Of a stretch of 64,000 nt of DNA, positions 42,984-54,425 are shown one piece after another (positions within the stretch are counted from its first letter, which is position 1; each line of letters starts with the position of its first letter). The translations under genes and the position numbers were made by a program. This DNA is from Natrinema salinisoli (lineage in GTDB: Archaea > Halobacteriota > Halobacteria > Halobacteriales > Natrialbaceae), in the NCBI RefSeq assembly GCF_020405205.1, contig NZ_CP084469.1:186001-250000 (forward strand), in the 5' to 3' direction. The notes under the pieces are model-generated. The model saw only the letters and a program-made list of their open reading frames with translations, made no database searches and was not told the origin of the DNA.

Positions 42984-43484
42984 ATGTCACTGCTCGTCCC
43001 CTTCGACGGCTCGATACTGGCGACGAAAGCGCTCGAGCGTGCCTCGACCTTCGGCGACCTGCTCGACGAGGACGTCGTCGTCCTGACGGTGATCCCGGAC
43101 GACCCCGAGTACGCTCAGGAACGAGGGTGGATTACGCAGGGCGAGCCGTTCGATGCGGAGGCGATCGCCGAGGGAATGCAGACTCGGGCGCTCGAGGTCG
43201 CCCCGGAAGCGACGGTCCGGATAGAACGAGTCAGCTCCGACGAGCCGACGGCGACGTCGACGACGAACGTCGTTCGGGAGATCCGCCGCGTCGCGGGCGA
43301 GGTGGAGGCGTCGGTCGTCTTCATCGGCTCGGAGAACGCGGGGTCGGTCATCGCACCGCAGTCGAGCGTCGGTAGCCCGGTCGCGAACGACCAGCGATAC
43401 GACGTCTACGTCGTTCGCCACCCGGACGTCGGGGCCGACGCCGAGGACGTCGCCGATATCGACTCGACGACGGACGATCTCTAG
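42984..43484 (+). CDS. Universal stress protein, divergent
   Basis: 166 residues: SLLVPFDGSILATKALERAS, then EDVVVLTVIPDDPEYAQERG. The C-terminal GSENAGSVIAPQSSVGSPVA with VANDQRYDVYVVRH replaces the usual ATP-loop, so ATP binding is doubtful. An acidic tail follows. It lies 98 bases after the first Usp gene. Confidence 0.82.
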   Translation: MSLLVPFDGSILATKALERASTFGDLLDEDVVVLTVIPDDPEYAQERGWITQGEPFDAEAIAEGMQTRALEVAPEATVRIERVSSDEPTATSTTNVVREIRRVAGEVEASVVFIGSENAGSVIAPQSSVGSPVANDQRYDVYVVRHPDVGADAEDVADIDSTTDDL

Positions 43485-43626
43485 ACGGTCTGCGTTCGGG
43501 TCTCGACCGCGTTGGCCGATCGAGCGGCGTTCGCGGATGCGCCGGGTGGCCGTGCTCGCCCCCGCCCACCGGCTTGCGATTCGGAGGAACGTTTATTCCC
43601 CTGAGTGACCACGGTTCGGACGAGAT

Positions 43627-45627
43627 ATGGTCGATCGGAACGGGTGGGATCGAGACGCGTCCGAGTCCACCGGCCCCACCTACACCCCGCCCGAGTCGTT
43701 CGTCGAGCAGGCGAACGTCGCCGATCCGGGGATCCACGACGAGTTCGAAGCGGAGTGGCCCGACTGCTGGGAGCGTGCAGCCGCCCTCCTCTCGTGGGAG
43801 GAGGCGTACGATACCGTCCTCGAGGACGAGGACGCGCCCTTCTACCGCTGGTTCGCGAACGGACGCCTCAACGCCTCGTACAACTGTCTGGACAGGCACC
43901 TCGAGTCGGGGCGAAAGAACCACGCGGCCATCCGCTGGGAGGGCAAGCAAGGTGAGCGCCGGACCTACACCTATCGGGACCTCTACGTCGAGGTCAACGA
44001 GTTCGCGGCGGCGCTGCGGGATCGCGGCGTCGAGGAAGACGACGTCGTGACGATTTACTTGCCGATGATCCCGGAACTGCCGATCGCGATGCTGGCCTGT
44101 GCCCGCATCGGCGCGCCTCACAGCGTCGTCTTCGCCGGGCTCTCGGCGGACGCGCTCGCGACGCGGATGGACGCCGCGGAGAGCGAGTATCTGGTCACCT
44201 GTGACGGCTACTACCGGCGGGGTGATGCCTTCAATCAGAAGAGCAAGGCCGACAACGCCCGCATCGATCTCGAGCAGGACGTCCGAACGGTCGTGGTCGA
44301 TCGCCTCGGCGACGACCTGCCACACGTCCTCGGCGAGAACGAGTGGGATTACCACGCCCTTCGCGAGGAGTTCGCGGGCGAAACCGTCGAACCGGTCTCG
44401 CGGGACGCCGAGGACATGCTGTTCCTGATGTACACCTCGGGGACGACCGGCGAGCCGAAGGGCGTCGTTCACTCGACGGGGGGTTACCTCGCCCACGTCG
44501 CGTGGACGAGCCACGCCGTCCTCGACGTCAAACCCGAGGACACCTACTGGTGTGCCGCCGATATCGGCTGGATTACCGGCCACTCCTACATCGTCTACGG
44601 CCCGCTCGCGCTGGGGACGACGACCGTCATGTACGAGGGGACACCGGACTATCCCGACCGGGATCGGCTCTGGGAGATCGTCGACCGGAACGCCGTGGAC
44701 GTCTTCTACACGGCCCCGACGGCCATTCGCGCGTTCATGAAGTGGGGCTCGGATTACCCCGCACGACACGACCTGTCCTCGCTGCGCCTGCTCGGCACCG
44801 TCGGGGAGCCGATCAGTCCCCGGCCCTGGAAGTGGTATCGCGAACACATCGGCGGCGGCGAGTGTCCAGTCGTGGACACCTGGTGGCAGACCGAAACCGG
44901 CGCGGTCACGATTTCGACGCTGCCGGGAATCGACGACATGAAACCGGGCTCCGCCGGCCCGCCGCTACCCGGAATCGATGCGCGCATCGTCGACGAGGCG
45001 GGCGAGGACGTCGATCCAGGCGAGACCGGCTACCTCACGATCGGTCGCCCGTGGCCGGGGATGGCCCGAACGCTCTACGACAACGACGAGCGGTTCGTCG
45101 CGGAGTACTGGCAGCGGTTCTCCGAGCCCGCCGAGGACGAGTGGCGCTACTTCAGCGGGGATACCGCCCGGATCGACGACGACGGCTACATCACCGTCCT
45201 CGGCCGGATCGACGACGTAATCACCGTCTCCGGCCACCGCCTCGGGACGATGGAGGTCGAACACGCGATCGCCGACGTGGACGGGGTCGCCGAAGCCGCC
45301 GTCGTCGGCCGCTCGAGCGAAACCGGTGACACCGAGATCTACGCGTACGTGAGCACCGAGAGCGGCTACGATTCCGACGCCGAGATTCGGCGGGCGATCC
45401 TCGACAACATCGAGTCCGCGATCGGCCCGATCGCCCGACCTGCCGCAGTGATATTCACACCGGAGCTCCCCAAGACCCGCTCGGGGAAGATCATGCGCCG
45501 ACTGCTCGAGGACGTCGCCAACGGCGAAGAGCTGGGGGACACGAGTGCGCTCCGAAACCCGGAGATCGTCGGCGAGATCCAGGCCGAGATCGGGACGGAC
45601 GGCGACCGAGACGAGCCCGGCCGATGA
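43627..45627 (+). CDS. acs: Acetyl-CoA synthetase, first copy
   Basis: 666 residues, AMP-forming Acs family. FVEQANVADPGIHDEFEAEW opens a family N-terminus, followed by YNCLDRHLESG, MYTSGTTGEPKGVVHSTGG (P-loop), GWITGHSYIVYGPL, DTWWQTETGA, and ITVSGHRLGTMEVEHA. The C-terminal KTRSGKIMRRLLED contains the catalytic Lys that is often acetylated. It activates acetate (or propionate) to acyl-CoA with ATP. A TATA-like GTTTATTCC (43590-43598) lies about 32 bases before the ATG. It is separated from its paralogue at 48247 by a regulator gene. Confidence 0.93.
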   Translation: MVDRNGWDRDASESTGPTYTPPESFVEQANVADPGIHDEFEAEWPDCWERAAALLSWEEAYDTVLEDEDAPFYRWFANGRLNASYNCLDRHLESGRKNHAAIRWEGKQGERRTYTYRDLYVEVNEFAAALRDRGVEEDDVVTIYLPMIPELPIAMLACARIGAPHSVVFAGLSADALATRMDAAESEYLVTCDGYYRRGDAFNQKSKADNARIDLEQDVRTVVVDRLGDDLPHVLGENEWDYHALREEFAGETVEPVSRDAEDMLFLMYTSGTTGEPKGVVHSTGGYLAHVAWTSHAVLDVKPEDTYWCAADIGWITGHSYIVYGPLALGTTTVMYEGTPDYPDRDRLWEIVDRNAVDVFYTAPTAIRAFMKWGSDYPARHDLSSLRLLGTVGEPISPRPWKWYREHIGGGECPVVDTWWQTETGAVTISTLPGIDDMKPGSAGPPLPGIDARIVDEAGEDVDPGETGYLTIGRPWPGMARTLYDNDERFVAEYWQRFSEPAEDEWRYFSGDTARIDDDGYITVLGRIDDVITVSGHRLGTMEVEHAIADVDGVAEAAVVGRSSETGDTEIYAYVSTESGYDSDAEIRRAILDNIESAIGPIARPAAVIFTPELPKTRSGKIMRRLLEDVANGEELGDTSALRNPEIVGEIQAEIGTDGDRDEPGR

Positions 45628-45759
45628 GGGTTCGCTGATTCAATTCACGCGAAATCGTTTATTTTCCTCGACCCGTAGTAGAATCGTGCTGTCGAGACAG
45701 ATACCGCCGAGAGGCGATACAATTATGTTCGCGTCTCTAGAAAGTGCGAACCAGAACTG

Positions 45760-47979
45760 ATGAGCCTCGAGGGGACTGGGAGGGCGGTGCTCACACGTCG
45801 GGAGTACGAATCGCTGCTCGACGCGGCCGAAACCTACCGCGAGGCGCTGGTGATCCGACTCTGTGGGGACGTCGGGCTTCGGCCGGCCGAGTTACCGCGG
45901 CTCACGATCGACGACATCGAGCAGGTGCGGATCGATCCGCCGCGGTACCTGATGCGGGTCCCGACCGACGACGACCGGGGAACCCGCACCGCGTACCTGC
46001 CGACCCGCGTCGAGCGCGAACTCCGGCGGTACGCCCGCAGCAACGACCTCTCGACCGACGACCGGATATTTACCGTCACGCCACGCCGGCTCCAGATGCT
46101 GGTTTCGGACGTCGCCACTCGTGCGAGCGATCTGTTCGACGAACCCGAGCTCGCCGACGCCTCTACCAGCGACCTCCGGCAGTACTTCGCTCACACCGCA
46201 CTGGTCGACCACGACGTCAATCCGCGCGTCGTCAAGGCTACGGGCGGCTGGCAGAGCTTTGAAGCCCTCGAGTCGTACCTCCCCGAGCCGGCGGACGCCG
46301 AGATCGTCGACGCCTTCGACGCCGTCGAGGGGCCGTCGAGCCCTCGCTCGGGCGACCCCCAACCCGGTCGGGCGGTGGGCGACGACAGCGTCGTCAGACT
46401 GTTACTGGCGGCCAGCGACCGGTACGCGCTCGTTCGCCTCGACGCCGACGGCTACGTCGAGCGCTGGAACCGCAGCGCGGCCGCGCTGTTCGGGTATCGG
46501 GCGAGCGAAATCGTCGGCACGCACGTCTCGACGTTCTACACCGACGAGGCCGTCGACGCCGGCGTTCCCGATCGGACGCTCTCGAGGGCGCTCGAGGAAT
46601 CGGGCGTCGAAACCGACGGATGGCGGGTTCACGAGGACGGCTCGCAGTTCCACGCGACCGAAGTCGTCTCGCCCCTGCGGGACGACCAGGGAACGCATCA
46701 CGGCTTCGCCGTCTTCGTCCGTGACGGGACCGCCGCCCACGAGGAACTCGAAGCCGTTCGCGACCGGAGGGACGAACTCGACGGCCTGTACGCGGTCGCC
46801 CGGCGTCACCGCGCGGTAACCCGGGCGCTGCTCGAATCGACCGACCACGAGGAGGTCGAAACCGCGACCTGTGCCGCACTCACCGACGGCCGGGCCTACG
46901 AGTTCGCCTGGATCGACCGGGCGACGATCTCGGATCGCCGCCGGGAGTGGCGTGCGGCCAGCGGCATCGACCCCGGTTCGGTCGACCGGGTCGTTCCCGA
47001 TGCGTGGCGCGACGACGGGTCGACGGTGTCACTCGATCGCTCGCCCCCGGGAGACGACGGCGGGTCGGGGTCGGACGGGCAGGTGAGCGTCGCGGACGAC
47101 GTCACGGCGACCCTCGACGGCGACACCTCGTTCGATGGAACCGTCGCGAGAGTCTCCCTCGCCTACGGCGACACCGTCTACGGGACGCTCTCGGTCGCGA
47201 CCGAACGCGACGGTGCGTTCGAGGACGACGAGCGGACGTGGCTCGCGACGATCGGCCGGCAGGTCGGGTACGCCATCGCCGCCATCCGCCGACGGAACCT
47301 CCTGCTCTCGGACCGCGTCGTCGAACTCGAGATCGCCTGCCGGGACGATGGATCGTTCTTCGTCGACGCCTCGCGCCGGCTCGACTGCCGGTTCGAACTC
47401 GACTCGCTGGTCCCGATCGGGGAGTCGACCCAGCTCTCCTACGTCCGACTCGAGGGGGCGTCGCCGGCCGACGTCTTCGAGCTCGCCGACGACGCACCCT
47501 GGATCGAGGACTGTCGGCTGGTCGAGACCGACGAGGACGGGTGGCGCGTCGAGTTCGTCGTTCAGGGATCGTCCCCGGTTCTCACGTTGACCGAATACGG
47601 CGTCACCGTCCACGAGGCGGTCTTCGAGGGCGGATCGGCGACGATCACCGGCGATTGCGCGGCCGACGCCGACCTCCGGACGATCGTCGACGGGCTTCGC
47701 TCCGCGTTCCCCGACTCGGAACTCCTCGGAAAACGGGAAGCCGAACGGGCCGTCCAGACGGCCCGCGAGTTCCGCGAGGGCCTCGAAGACCGGTTGACGG
47801 ACCGTCAGGAGGCCGCGCTCCGGGCGGCGTACTTCGGCGGCTACTACGACTGGCCCCGGGAGAGCACGGCCGAGGAAGTCGCCGACGCGATGGGGGTCTC
47901 CTCGCCGACCCTGCACAACCACCTGCGGAAAGGCCAACACGAGTTACTCCGAACGTTCTTCGATGAACCGGGCGGCTGA
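45760..47979 (+). CDS. Integrase-like domain fused to PAS-GAF-Bat regulator
   Basis: 739 residues. The N-terminal 180 residues resemble a tyrosine recombinase catalytic domain: GLRPAELPRL (Arg41), SDLRQYFAHT (Arg140; Ser137 where His is usual), GGWQSFEALESYL (Trp164, Tyr173). Next come PAS (about 210-325), GAF (about 345-520), a Bat-type domain (about 525-670) and HTH_10 (QEAALRAAYFGGYYDWPRES, near 690). Bat proteins are haloarchaeal transcription activators that sense light, oxygen or metabolites. It sits between two acs genes, so control of acetate use is likely. Strand cleavage would need the missing His. Confidence 0.85.
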   Translation: MSLEGTGRAVLTRREYESLLDAAETYREALVIRLCGDVGLRPAELPRLTIDDIEQVRIDPPRYLMRVPTDDDRGTRTAYLPTRVERELRRYARSNDLSTDDRIFTVTPRRLQMLVSDVATRASDLFDEPELADASTSDLRQYFAHTALVDHDVNPRVVKATGGWQSFEALESYLPEPADAEIVDAFDAVEGPSSPRSGDPQPGRAVGDDSVVRLLLAASDRYALVRLDADGYVERWNRSAAALFGYRASEIVGTHVSTFYTDEAVDAGVPDRTLSRALEESGVETDGWRVHEDGSQFHATEVVSPLRDDQGTHHGFAVFVRDGTAAHEELEAVRDRRDELDGLYAVARRHRAVTRALLESTDHEEVETATCAALTDGRAYEFAWIDRATISDRRREWRAASGIDPGSVDRVVPDAWRDDGSTVSLDRSPPGDDGGSGSDGQVSVADDVTATLDGDTSFDGTVARVSLAYGDTVYGTLSVATERDGAFEDDERTWLATIGRQVGYAIAAIRRRNLLLSDRVVELEIACRDDGSFFVDASRRLDCRFELDSLVPIGESTQLSYVRLEGASPADVFELADDAPWIEDCRLVETDEDGWRVEFVVQGSSPVLTLTEYGVTVHEAVFEGGSATITGDCAADADLRTIVDGLRSAFPDSELLGKREAERAVQTAREFREGLEDRLTDRQEAALRAAYFGGYYDWPRESTAEEVADAMGVSSPTLHNHLRKGQHELLRTFFDEPGG

Positions 47980-48145
47980 CCGATCGCGTATCGACGCCTG
48001 CCACTGGCGGTGAACTAAGTCTCTAGACGTGCCGGCCTGTAGTGTCAATCTGATGTTGCTCTCGGCCGAGTCGACGAGGACCCAACCCGTCGCGCCGGCG
48101 ACGAACCGGGGTGTGACCGGTCCGCCGATCGATTATCACACCCTA

Positions 48146-48160
48146 ATATAGTCATTATAT
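48146..48160. promoter_or_regulatory. AT-rich inverted repeat upstream of second acs
   Basis: ATATA-GTCAT-TATAT lies in an AT-rich island about 90 bases before the second acs start, with TTTACTAAG (48212-48220) as TATA candidate. The position fits an activator site, possibly for the Bat-type protein encoded just upstream. Confidence 0.35.
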
Positions 48161-48246
48161 GCTAGATTCTCCTCTCACTATCGGGTCGATTTTGCACAAC
48201 TAGAGGCCGTCTTTACTAAGTGGGTTATCCATTGAGTGGGTGTACC

Positions 48247-50226
<1,980 letters not shown>

Positions 50227-50284
50227 CACTACCAATTCGATTTTCGAGAATGACAGACGACACGAGAATACGATTCGCAAACAT

Positions 50285-50749
50285 ATGACAGATAATAACA
50301 GCCACGATTCGACTGACAACCGGACCGCAACGGACGGGGGGGTGGCCGGACAACCCGGTCAATCCCACCGAGATACCGACTATCTCAGTGCGGAGGTGAA
50401 CTTGCTGAACCCGAGCACGCCGTTCATGCGCGACCACCTTCGTATCGTCTGGACGGGCTTCGTGATCTGGTTCGTCATTGTCTTCGGACCGGTAACGCTG
50501 ACGCGGCTCGCACCCGGCGTAATGACGACGCAGCTTCCCGTCATCGGGTTCCCGCTGCACTACTTCCTGGTTGCGACCGTCGCGCCGACCGGTGCGTTGA
50601 TCCTCTCGTTCTGGTACTCCCGCAAGCGCGACGCGCTCGACGCGAAGTACGGCATCGATCATCAGACCACCGAAGAAACCGGTCGCAGCGGCGGGGACGC
50701 CGCGGCGACCGACGGCGGTGAGCGCACCGACGGAGGTGTCGACGAATGA
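50285..50749 (+). CDS. DUF4212 small subunit of a sodium/solute symporter
   Basis: 154 residues. A polar N-terminus of about 55 residues is followed by two membrane helices (IVWTGFVIWFVIVFGPVTLT and LHYFLVATVAPTGALILSFW), with a charged C-terminal tail. DUF4212 proteins are fixed partners of VC_2705-type SSS transporters. ATG overlaps the carrier start by ATGA, which shows tight coupling. Confidence 0.9.
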   Translation: MTDNNSHDSTDNRTATDGGVAGQPGQSHRDTDYLSAEVNLLNPSTPFMRDHLRIVWTGFVIWFVIVFGPVTLTRLAPGVMTTQLPVIGFPLHYFLVATVAPTGALILSFWYSRKRDALDAKYGIDHQTTEETGRSGGDAAATDGGERTDGGVDE

Positions 50750-52431
50750 CGGGCGCTGCGAACGTCGTTCTCCAGAGTGGCCTCCTTCCGGAGGGCCTGA
50801 ACGTCTCGTTCAAGCTCGTTCCGGCCATCCTGGTCCTCTCGATGTTGCTCCTGTTCCTCGCGATCGGCTTCGTCTTCCGCGTGGCCGACACCGAGAACAT
50901 GTGGGTCGCGGGACGATCCATCGGGAACGTCGAGAACGGGATGGCGATCGGTGCCAACTGGATGTCGGCCGCTTCGTATCTCGGGATGGCAGCGCTGATC
51001 GCACTGTCGGGCTTCTACGGCCTGGCGTTCGTCGTCGGCTGGACGACGGGCTACTTCATCCTGCTGATCTTCATGGCCGCACAGCTGCGCCGGTTTGGGA
51101 AGTACACCGCGCCGGACTTCGTCGGAGACCGCTTCAACTCCGACGCCGCACGCGCGATCGCGGCCATCACGACGTTCCTCATCGGGTTCGTCTACGCGAT
51201 CGGCCAGGCCCGCGGCATGGGCCTCGTCGGTCTGTACATCTTCGGTGACATCGGCCTCCCGGGACTCTCCGGCTACCAGTCGATGGTCGTCTTCATGATG
51301 GCCATCACGGTCGGCTACCTGACGCTCTCGGGGATGCTGGGCGCGACCAAGAACATGGCCGTCCAGTACACCATCCTCATCATCGCGTTCATCGCCGGCC
51401 TCTACGTCGTCGGTTTCACGGGCGGGTACTCCACGGTGCTCCCCCAGATCGAGTACGGGATGCTGATCAGCGAACTCGGTAGCGAGTTCAGCGAACCCTT
51501 CGTGAGCGGGAGCTACTACTTATGGATAGCCACGTGTTTCTCGTTGATCGTCGGGACCTGCGGGCTACCGCACGTGCTCGTGCGGTTCTACACGGTCGAA
51601 AGCGAGCGCACCGCTCGCTGGTCGACGGTGTGGGGCCTGTTCTTCATCTGCCTGCTGTACTGGAGCGCCCCCGCGTTCGCGGCCTTCGGGACCGACCTCT
51701 ACGGCGCGAACGTCGGTGAAGTGTACGGTGATCCCGGCATGAGTAGTGCTGCAGGTGACGTCATCGTCGTGCTCGCGGCCCAGCTGGCGGAACTGCCGCA
51801 GTGGTTCGTCGGGCTCATCGCGGCAGGCGGTATCGCTGCGGCGATCGCGACGGTCGCCGGACTGTTCATCGCCGGCTCGTCGGCCATCTCCCACGACATC
51901 TACACGAACATCATCAACCCCGACGCCACGCAGCGCCAGCAGATCCTCGTCGGCCGCCTGAGCATTATCGCGCTGGGCGTGCTGACGACGCTCGCTGCAT
52001 TGGACCCCGCGGCACCCATCGCCGCGCTGGTGTCCTACGCGTTCTCGCTCGCCGGCTCGGTGCTGTTCCCGATGTTCTTCCTCGGTATGTGGTGGGAGAA
52101 CACGAACCGTCAGGGAGCGCTCGCCGGTATGACCACTGGCCTCGTCATCTGGTTCATCCCGATGATCAACGAGGTCGTTCCCAACTATCTCGGTGGCGTC
52201 GAAGGGCCGTTCTCCGCAGCGCTGTCACAGTGGGTGCCCGCAATCGGCTCCGCGCTGATCGCAGTGCCGATCGTCTTCGCAATCACTATCGCTGTCTCGG
52301 CGGCAACCGACGAACCGCCGATGGAAACGAAACGGGTCGTGCGCCAGTGTCACAGCCCCGAACCGATGACCCAACAGCAGACGGCGGAAGACGTCGTCAC
52401 TGATGGTGGCGAAACGCCAGCAGACGACTAA
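50746..52431 (+). CDS. Sodium:solute symporter, ActP/VC_2705-like
   Basis: 561 residues with about 13 membrane helices. WVAGRSIGNVENGMAIGANW and GLPHVLVRFYTV are SSS-family signatures, with YTAPDFVGDRF and IEQYGLLISELG-like regions as in acetate permeases (ActP). It would import acetate or a related monocarboxylate with Na+. It follows acs directly. A Usp gene starts two bases after its stop. Confidence 0.9.
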   Translation: MTGAANVVLQSGLLPEGLNVSFKLVPAILVLSMLLLFLAIGFVFRVADTENMWVAGRSIGNVENGMAIGANWMSAASYLGMAALIALSGFYGLAFVVGWTTGYFILLIFMAAQLRRFGKYTAPDFVGDRFNSDAARAIAAITTFLIGFVYAIGQARGMGLVGLYIFGDIGLPGLSGYQSMVVFMMAITVGYLTLSGMLGATKNMAVQYTILIIAFIAGLYVVGFTGGYSTVLPQIEYGMLISELGSEFSEPFVSGSYYLWIATCFSLIVGTCGLPHVLVRFYTVESERTARWSTVWGLFFICLLYWSAPAFAAFGTDLYGANVGEVYGDPGMSSAAGDVIVVLAAQLAELPQWFVGLIAAGGIAAAIATVAGLFIAGSSAISHDIYTNIINPDATQRQQILVGRLSIIALGVLTTLAALDPAAPIAALVSYAFSLAGSVLFPMFFLGMWWENTNRQGALAGMTTGLVIWFIPMINEVVPNYLGGVEGPFSAALSQWVPAIGSALIAVPIVFAITIAVSAATDEPPMETKRVVRQCHSPEPMTQQQTAEDVVTDGGETPADD

Positions 52432-52433
52432 CA

Positions 52434-52889
52434 ATGTACGAGAAAATACTCGTTCCGACGGACGGCAGTACGACCTCGAAGGCGGCCGTCGAACACGCGG
52501 TCGACCTCGCCGAGAAGTACGAAGCCGGACTCCACGCGCTGTACGTGATCGACACCGACTCGATGAGTCTGAGCCTCGGCGCCGAACAGCTCGATCGCAT
52601 CGAACAGGGCCAGTACGGCGAAATGACCGAAGTGCGAGAGCGGGCCGAAAAAGCCACCGGCTACGTCGCCGACCGTGCTCGAGAGCGCGGCCTCGAGACC
52701 GTCGAGCACGTCTCGGCCGGGAAACCCCACTCGCTCATCGCCGACTACGTCGAGGACAACGGCATCGACCTCGTCGTGATGGGATCCCACGGGCGGTCGG
52801 GCATCCGACGGGCGCTGCTCGGTAGCGTCACCGAACGGACGCTCCGGTCGACGCACACGCCGGTTCTGGTCGTCGACGCAGAGGAGTAG
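52434..52889 (+). CDS. Universal stress protein downstream of symporter
   Basis: 151 residues: KILVPTDGSTTSKAAVEHAV, DLVVMGSHGRSGIRRALLGS with VTERTLRSTHTPVLVV, a complete ATP-binding Usp loop (G-S-x-G-R-S-G-x9-G-S). It is coupled to the SSS gene, as Usp proteins are often linked to transporters in haloarchaea. A T-run (TTTTTT, 52911-52916) after the stop may terminate the operon. Confidence 0.92.
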   Translation: MYEKILVPTDGSTTSKAAVEHAVDLAEKYEAGLHALYVIDTDSMSLSLGAEQLDRIEQGQYGEMTEVRERAEKATGYVADRARERGLETVEHVSAGKPHSLIADYVEDNGIDLVVMGSHGRSGIRRALLGSVTERTLRSTHTPVLVVDAEE

Positions 52890-52910
52890 CGACAACCGAT
52901 CCGCAGCTCG

Positions 52911-52916
52911 TTTTTT
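52911..52916 (+). terminator. T-run after acs/SSS/Usp operon
   Basis: Six T residues about 22 bases after the Usp stop, the usual archaeal termination pattern, at the end of a same-strand gene series. Confidence 0.45.
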
Positions 52917-53014
52917 GCGACACTCACTGGCTAGCGGCGGCAGTATCGAGACCGATCGGCAAGCGGTACCGCCAGCAGGATCAGTGGTGGATTGCGAAGC
53001 CAGACTCGGTGACG

Positions 53015-53233
53015 CTACTGTTGCTGGCTGGTCGCTAGGTCGAAGTTCCAGAGGAAGCCGAAGTACGCGACGATTCCGGCGAGCATGAGCAGATAGTACA
53101 CCGTGGTCGGGGGCTCGAGGAAGTAGTTAATGAGCTCGACCAGCGTCACCCAGACGACCGCGAACGCGAGATCGGTCAGTATCCCCCAGCGTTCTTCGCG
53201 GGCGGTCGCTATCCACTCGCGAACGTCCGTCAT
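53015..53233 (-). CDS. Small two-helix membrane protein
   Basis: 72 residues: a short amphipathic start (TDVREWIATAREERWGILTD), then two membrane helices (LAFAVVWVTLVELINYFL and YYLLMLAGIVAYFGFLWNFD). No functional family is recalled with confidence. The start ATG at 53233 leaves a clean acidic N-terminus; longer reading in the same frame is shadow of the cupin region. Confidence 0.7.
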   Translation of the reverse strand: MTDVREWIATAREERWGILTDLAFAVVWVTLVELINYFLEPPTTVYYLLMLAGIVAYFGFLWNFDLATSQQQ

Positions 53234-53325
53234 CGGCCGATCACCGCGCTCTCGGACTGAGTCATCACGTGAGTGTTTCGCAGGGGGCCGAAAAAGCCTA
53301 TCGACGTCTCGACGACCGCGCCGGG

Positions 53326-53716
53326 TCACTCGTCGTAGAACTCGTCGACGTCGCTCTCGGGAAAGGCCGGCGTCGCCGCGGAGACGTACTCGAGGGTGGT
53401 ATCGCCGGTGTTCTCGAGGCCGTGTTCGGTGTTCGCCGGGATGTGAACCAGATCGCCGGCCTGGACCGCACGCTCGTCGTCGCCGACGGTCATCACGCCC
53501 TTGCCGGCGACGATGACGTACACCTGCTCGGAATCGTGTTCGTGACGGACCTGCCGTGCCCGGTTCGACGTCGACCCAGGTGATCGTCAGGTCGGTTTCC
53601 GCGGCGTCTTGCCGGGGGTGCAGGATGTGAGAAACGAGCCCGTCGTCTCGACTCAGTGCCGGCACGTCGGATTTGTTCACGGATCTAATAGGGTTAAAAT
53701 ACATCTTTCCTGTCAT
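53326..53716 (-). pseudogene. Cupin protein, apparent frameshift
   Basis: The N-terminal part (from about 53716) reads NKSDVPALSRDDGLVSHILH and ITWVDVEPG; the C-terminal part in another frame reads RQVRHEHDSEQVYVIVAGKG, then VGDDERAVQAGDLVHIPANT and EHGLENTG. Joined, they form one complete small cupin of about 129 residues with the HxHxxxxQ metal-type motif. The break is at the CCC run at 53559-53561 (one extra base, or two missing). Start is uncertain: ATG at 53716, ATG at 53704 or a GTG further in. It may be a sequencing error. Confidence 0.7.
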
Positions 53717-53742
53717 AACTATTCTGCCGATCCGCCGCGTCG

Positions 53743-54231
53743 TCACTCCTCCCAGTAGTCCGTCTCGTCGTCGATGCGGTAGTAGCCCTCGAGCGAGCGT
53801 TCCTCGCGGCCGCCCGGCGGCGAGCCGACGTAGACGCCGAACTTGTCCATCTCCGGGTAGACCGTCACGTCCGGCTCGTTCATCGTCGAGATAGCGAGAT
53901 ACCGGAGCGGTTCGTCGCCGTCGTTGACGACTCTGTGGCCGCCCTGCTCGTTCGCCGGGAACGTCGCGTAGTCGCCGGCCGTCAGGGGCTCGAGACCGTC
54001 CGGCGTCTCGAGTTTCCCCTCGCCCGCCAGCACGTAGATCGCTTCCTCGTTGGCCGTGTGGTAGTGGTACGGCCACGACCGACTTCCGGCGGGGAGCTCG
54101 TAGAGGCTACAGCCGAGGTCGGACGCGTCGACGGCGTTCGAGAGTTCCTTCCGCCGGAAGGTGGCTTCCCCGTGGTCGTACTCGTCCCACTTGACGTCGG
54201 ATTGGTTCGTCTTTCGCATACCGTACTTCAT
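53743..54231 (-). CDS. Cupin-domain protein
   Basis: 162 residues with a conserved cupin barrel: SRSWPYHYHTANEEAIYVLA (motif 1, HxH...E) and GDYATFPANEQGGHRVVNDG (motif 2, G...P...H). Metal-binding residues His/His/Glu/His are present. It might be an isomerase, an enzyme of sugar or amino-acid metabolism, or a sensor; cupins of this size cannot be resolved. ATG at 54231, or the internal ATG at 54219. Same strand as the frameshifted cupin gene, 26 bases upstream of it; not evidently a duplicate. Confidence 0.88.
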   Translation of the reverse strand: MKYGMRKTNQSDVKWDEYDHGEATFRRKELSNAVDASDLGCSLYELPAGSRSWPYHYHTANEEAIYVLAGEGKLETPDGLEPLTAGDYATFPANEQGGHRVVNDGDEPLRYLAISTMNEPDVTVYPEMDKFGVYVGSPPGGREERSLEGYYRIDDETDYWEE

Positions 54232-54425
54232 TCACATCAATTACGTATGGTTTTGTGTCGTAGTCTCAGTTCATAGGTCTACTGCCAGTGCGTCACCGCG
54301 GTTCCGGCACTCGTCTCGAGGCATGACGGTAAGTTCCCAACCCGATCCATCGTGAGCCGAATCCGATCGGGCAGCAGCGGGCGGAAAACGAAACCCCCTA
54401 ACCGCCGCCGAGAGTGGATGTGACC

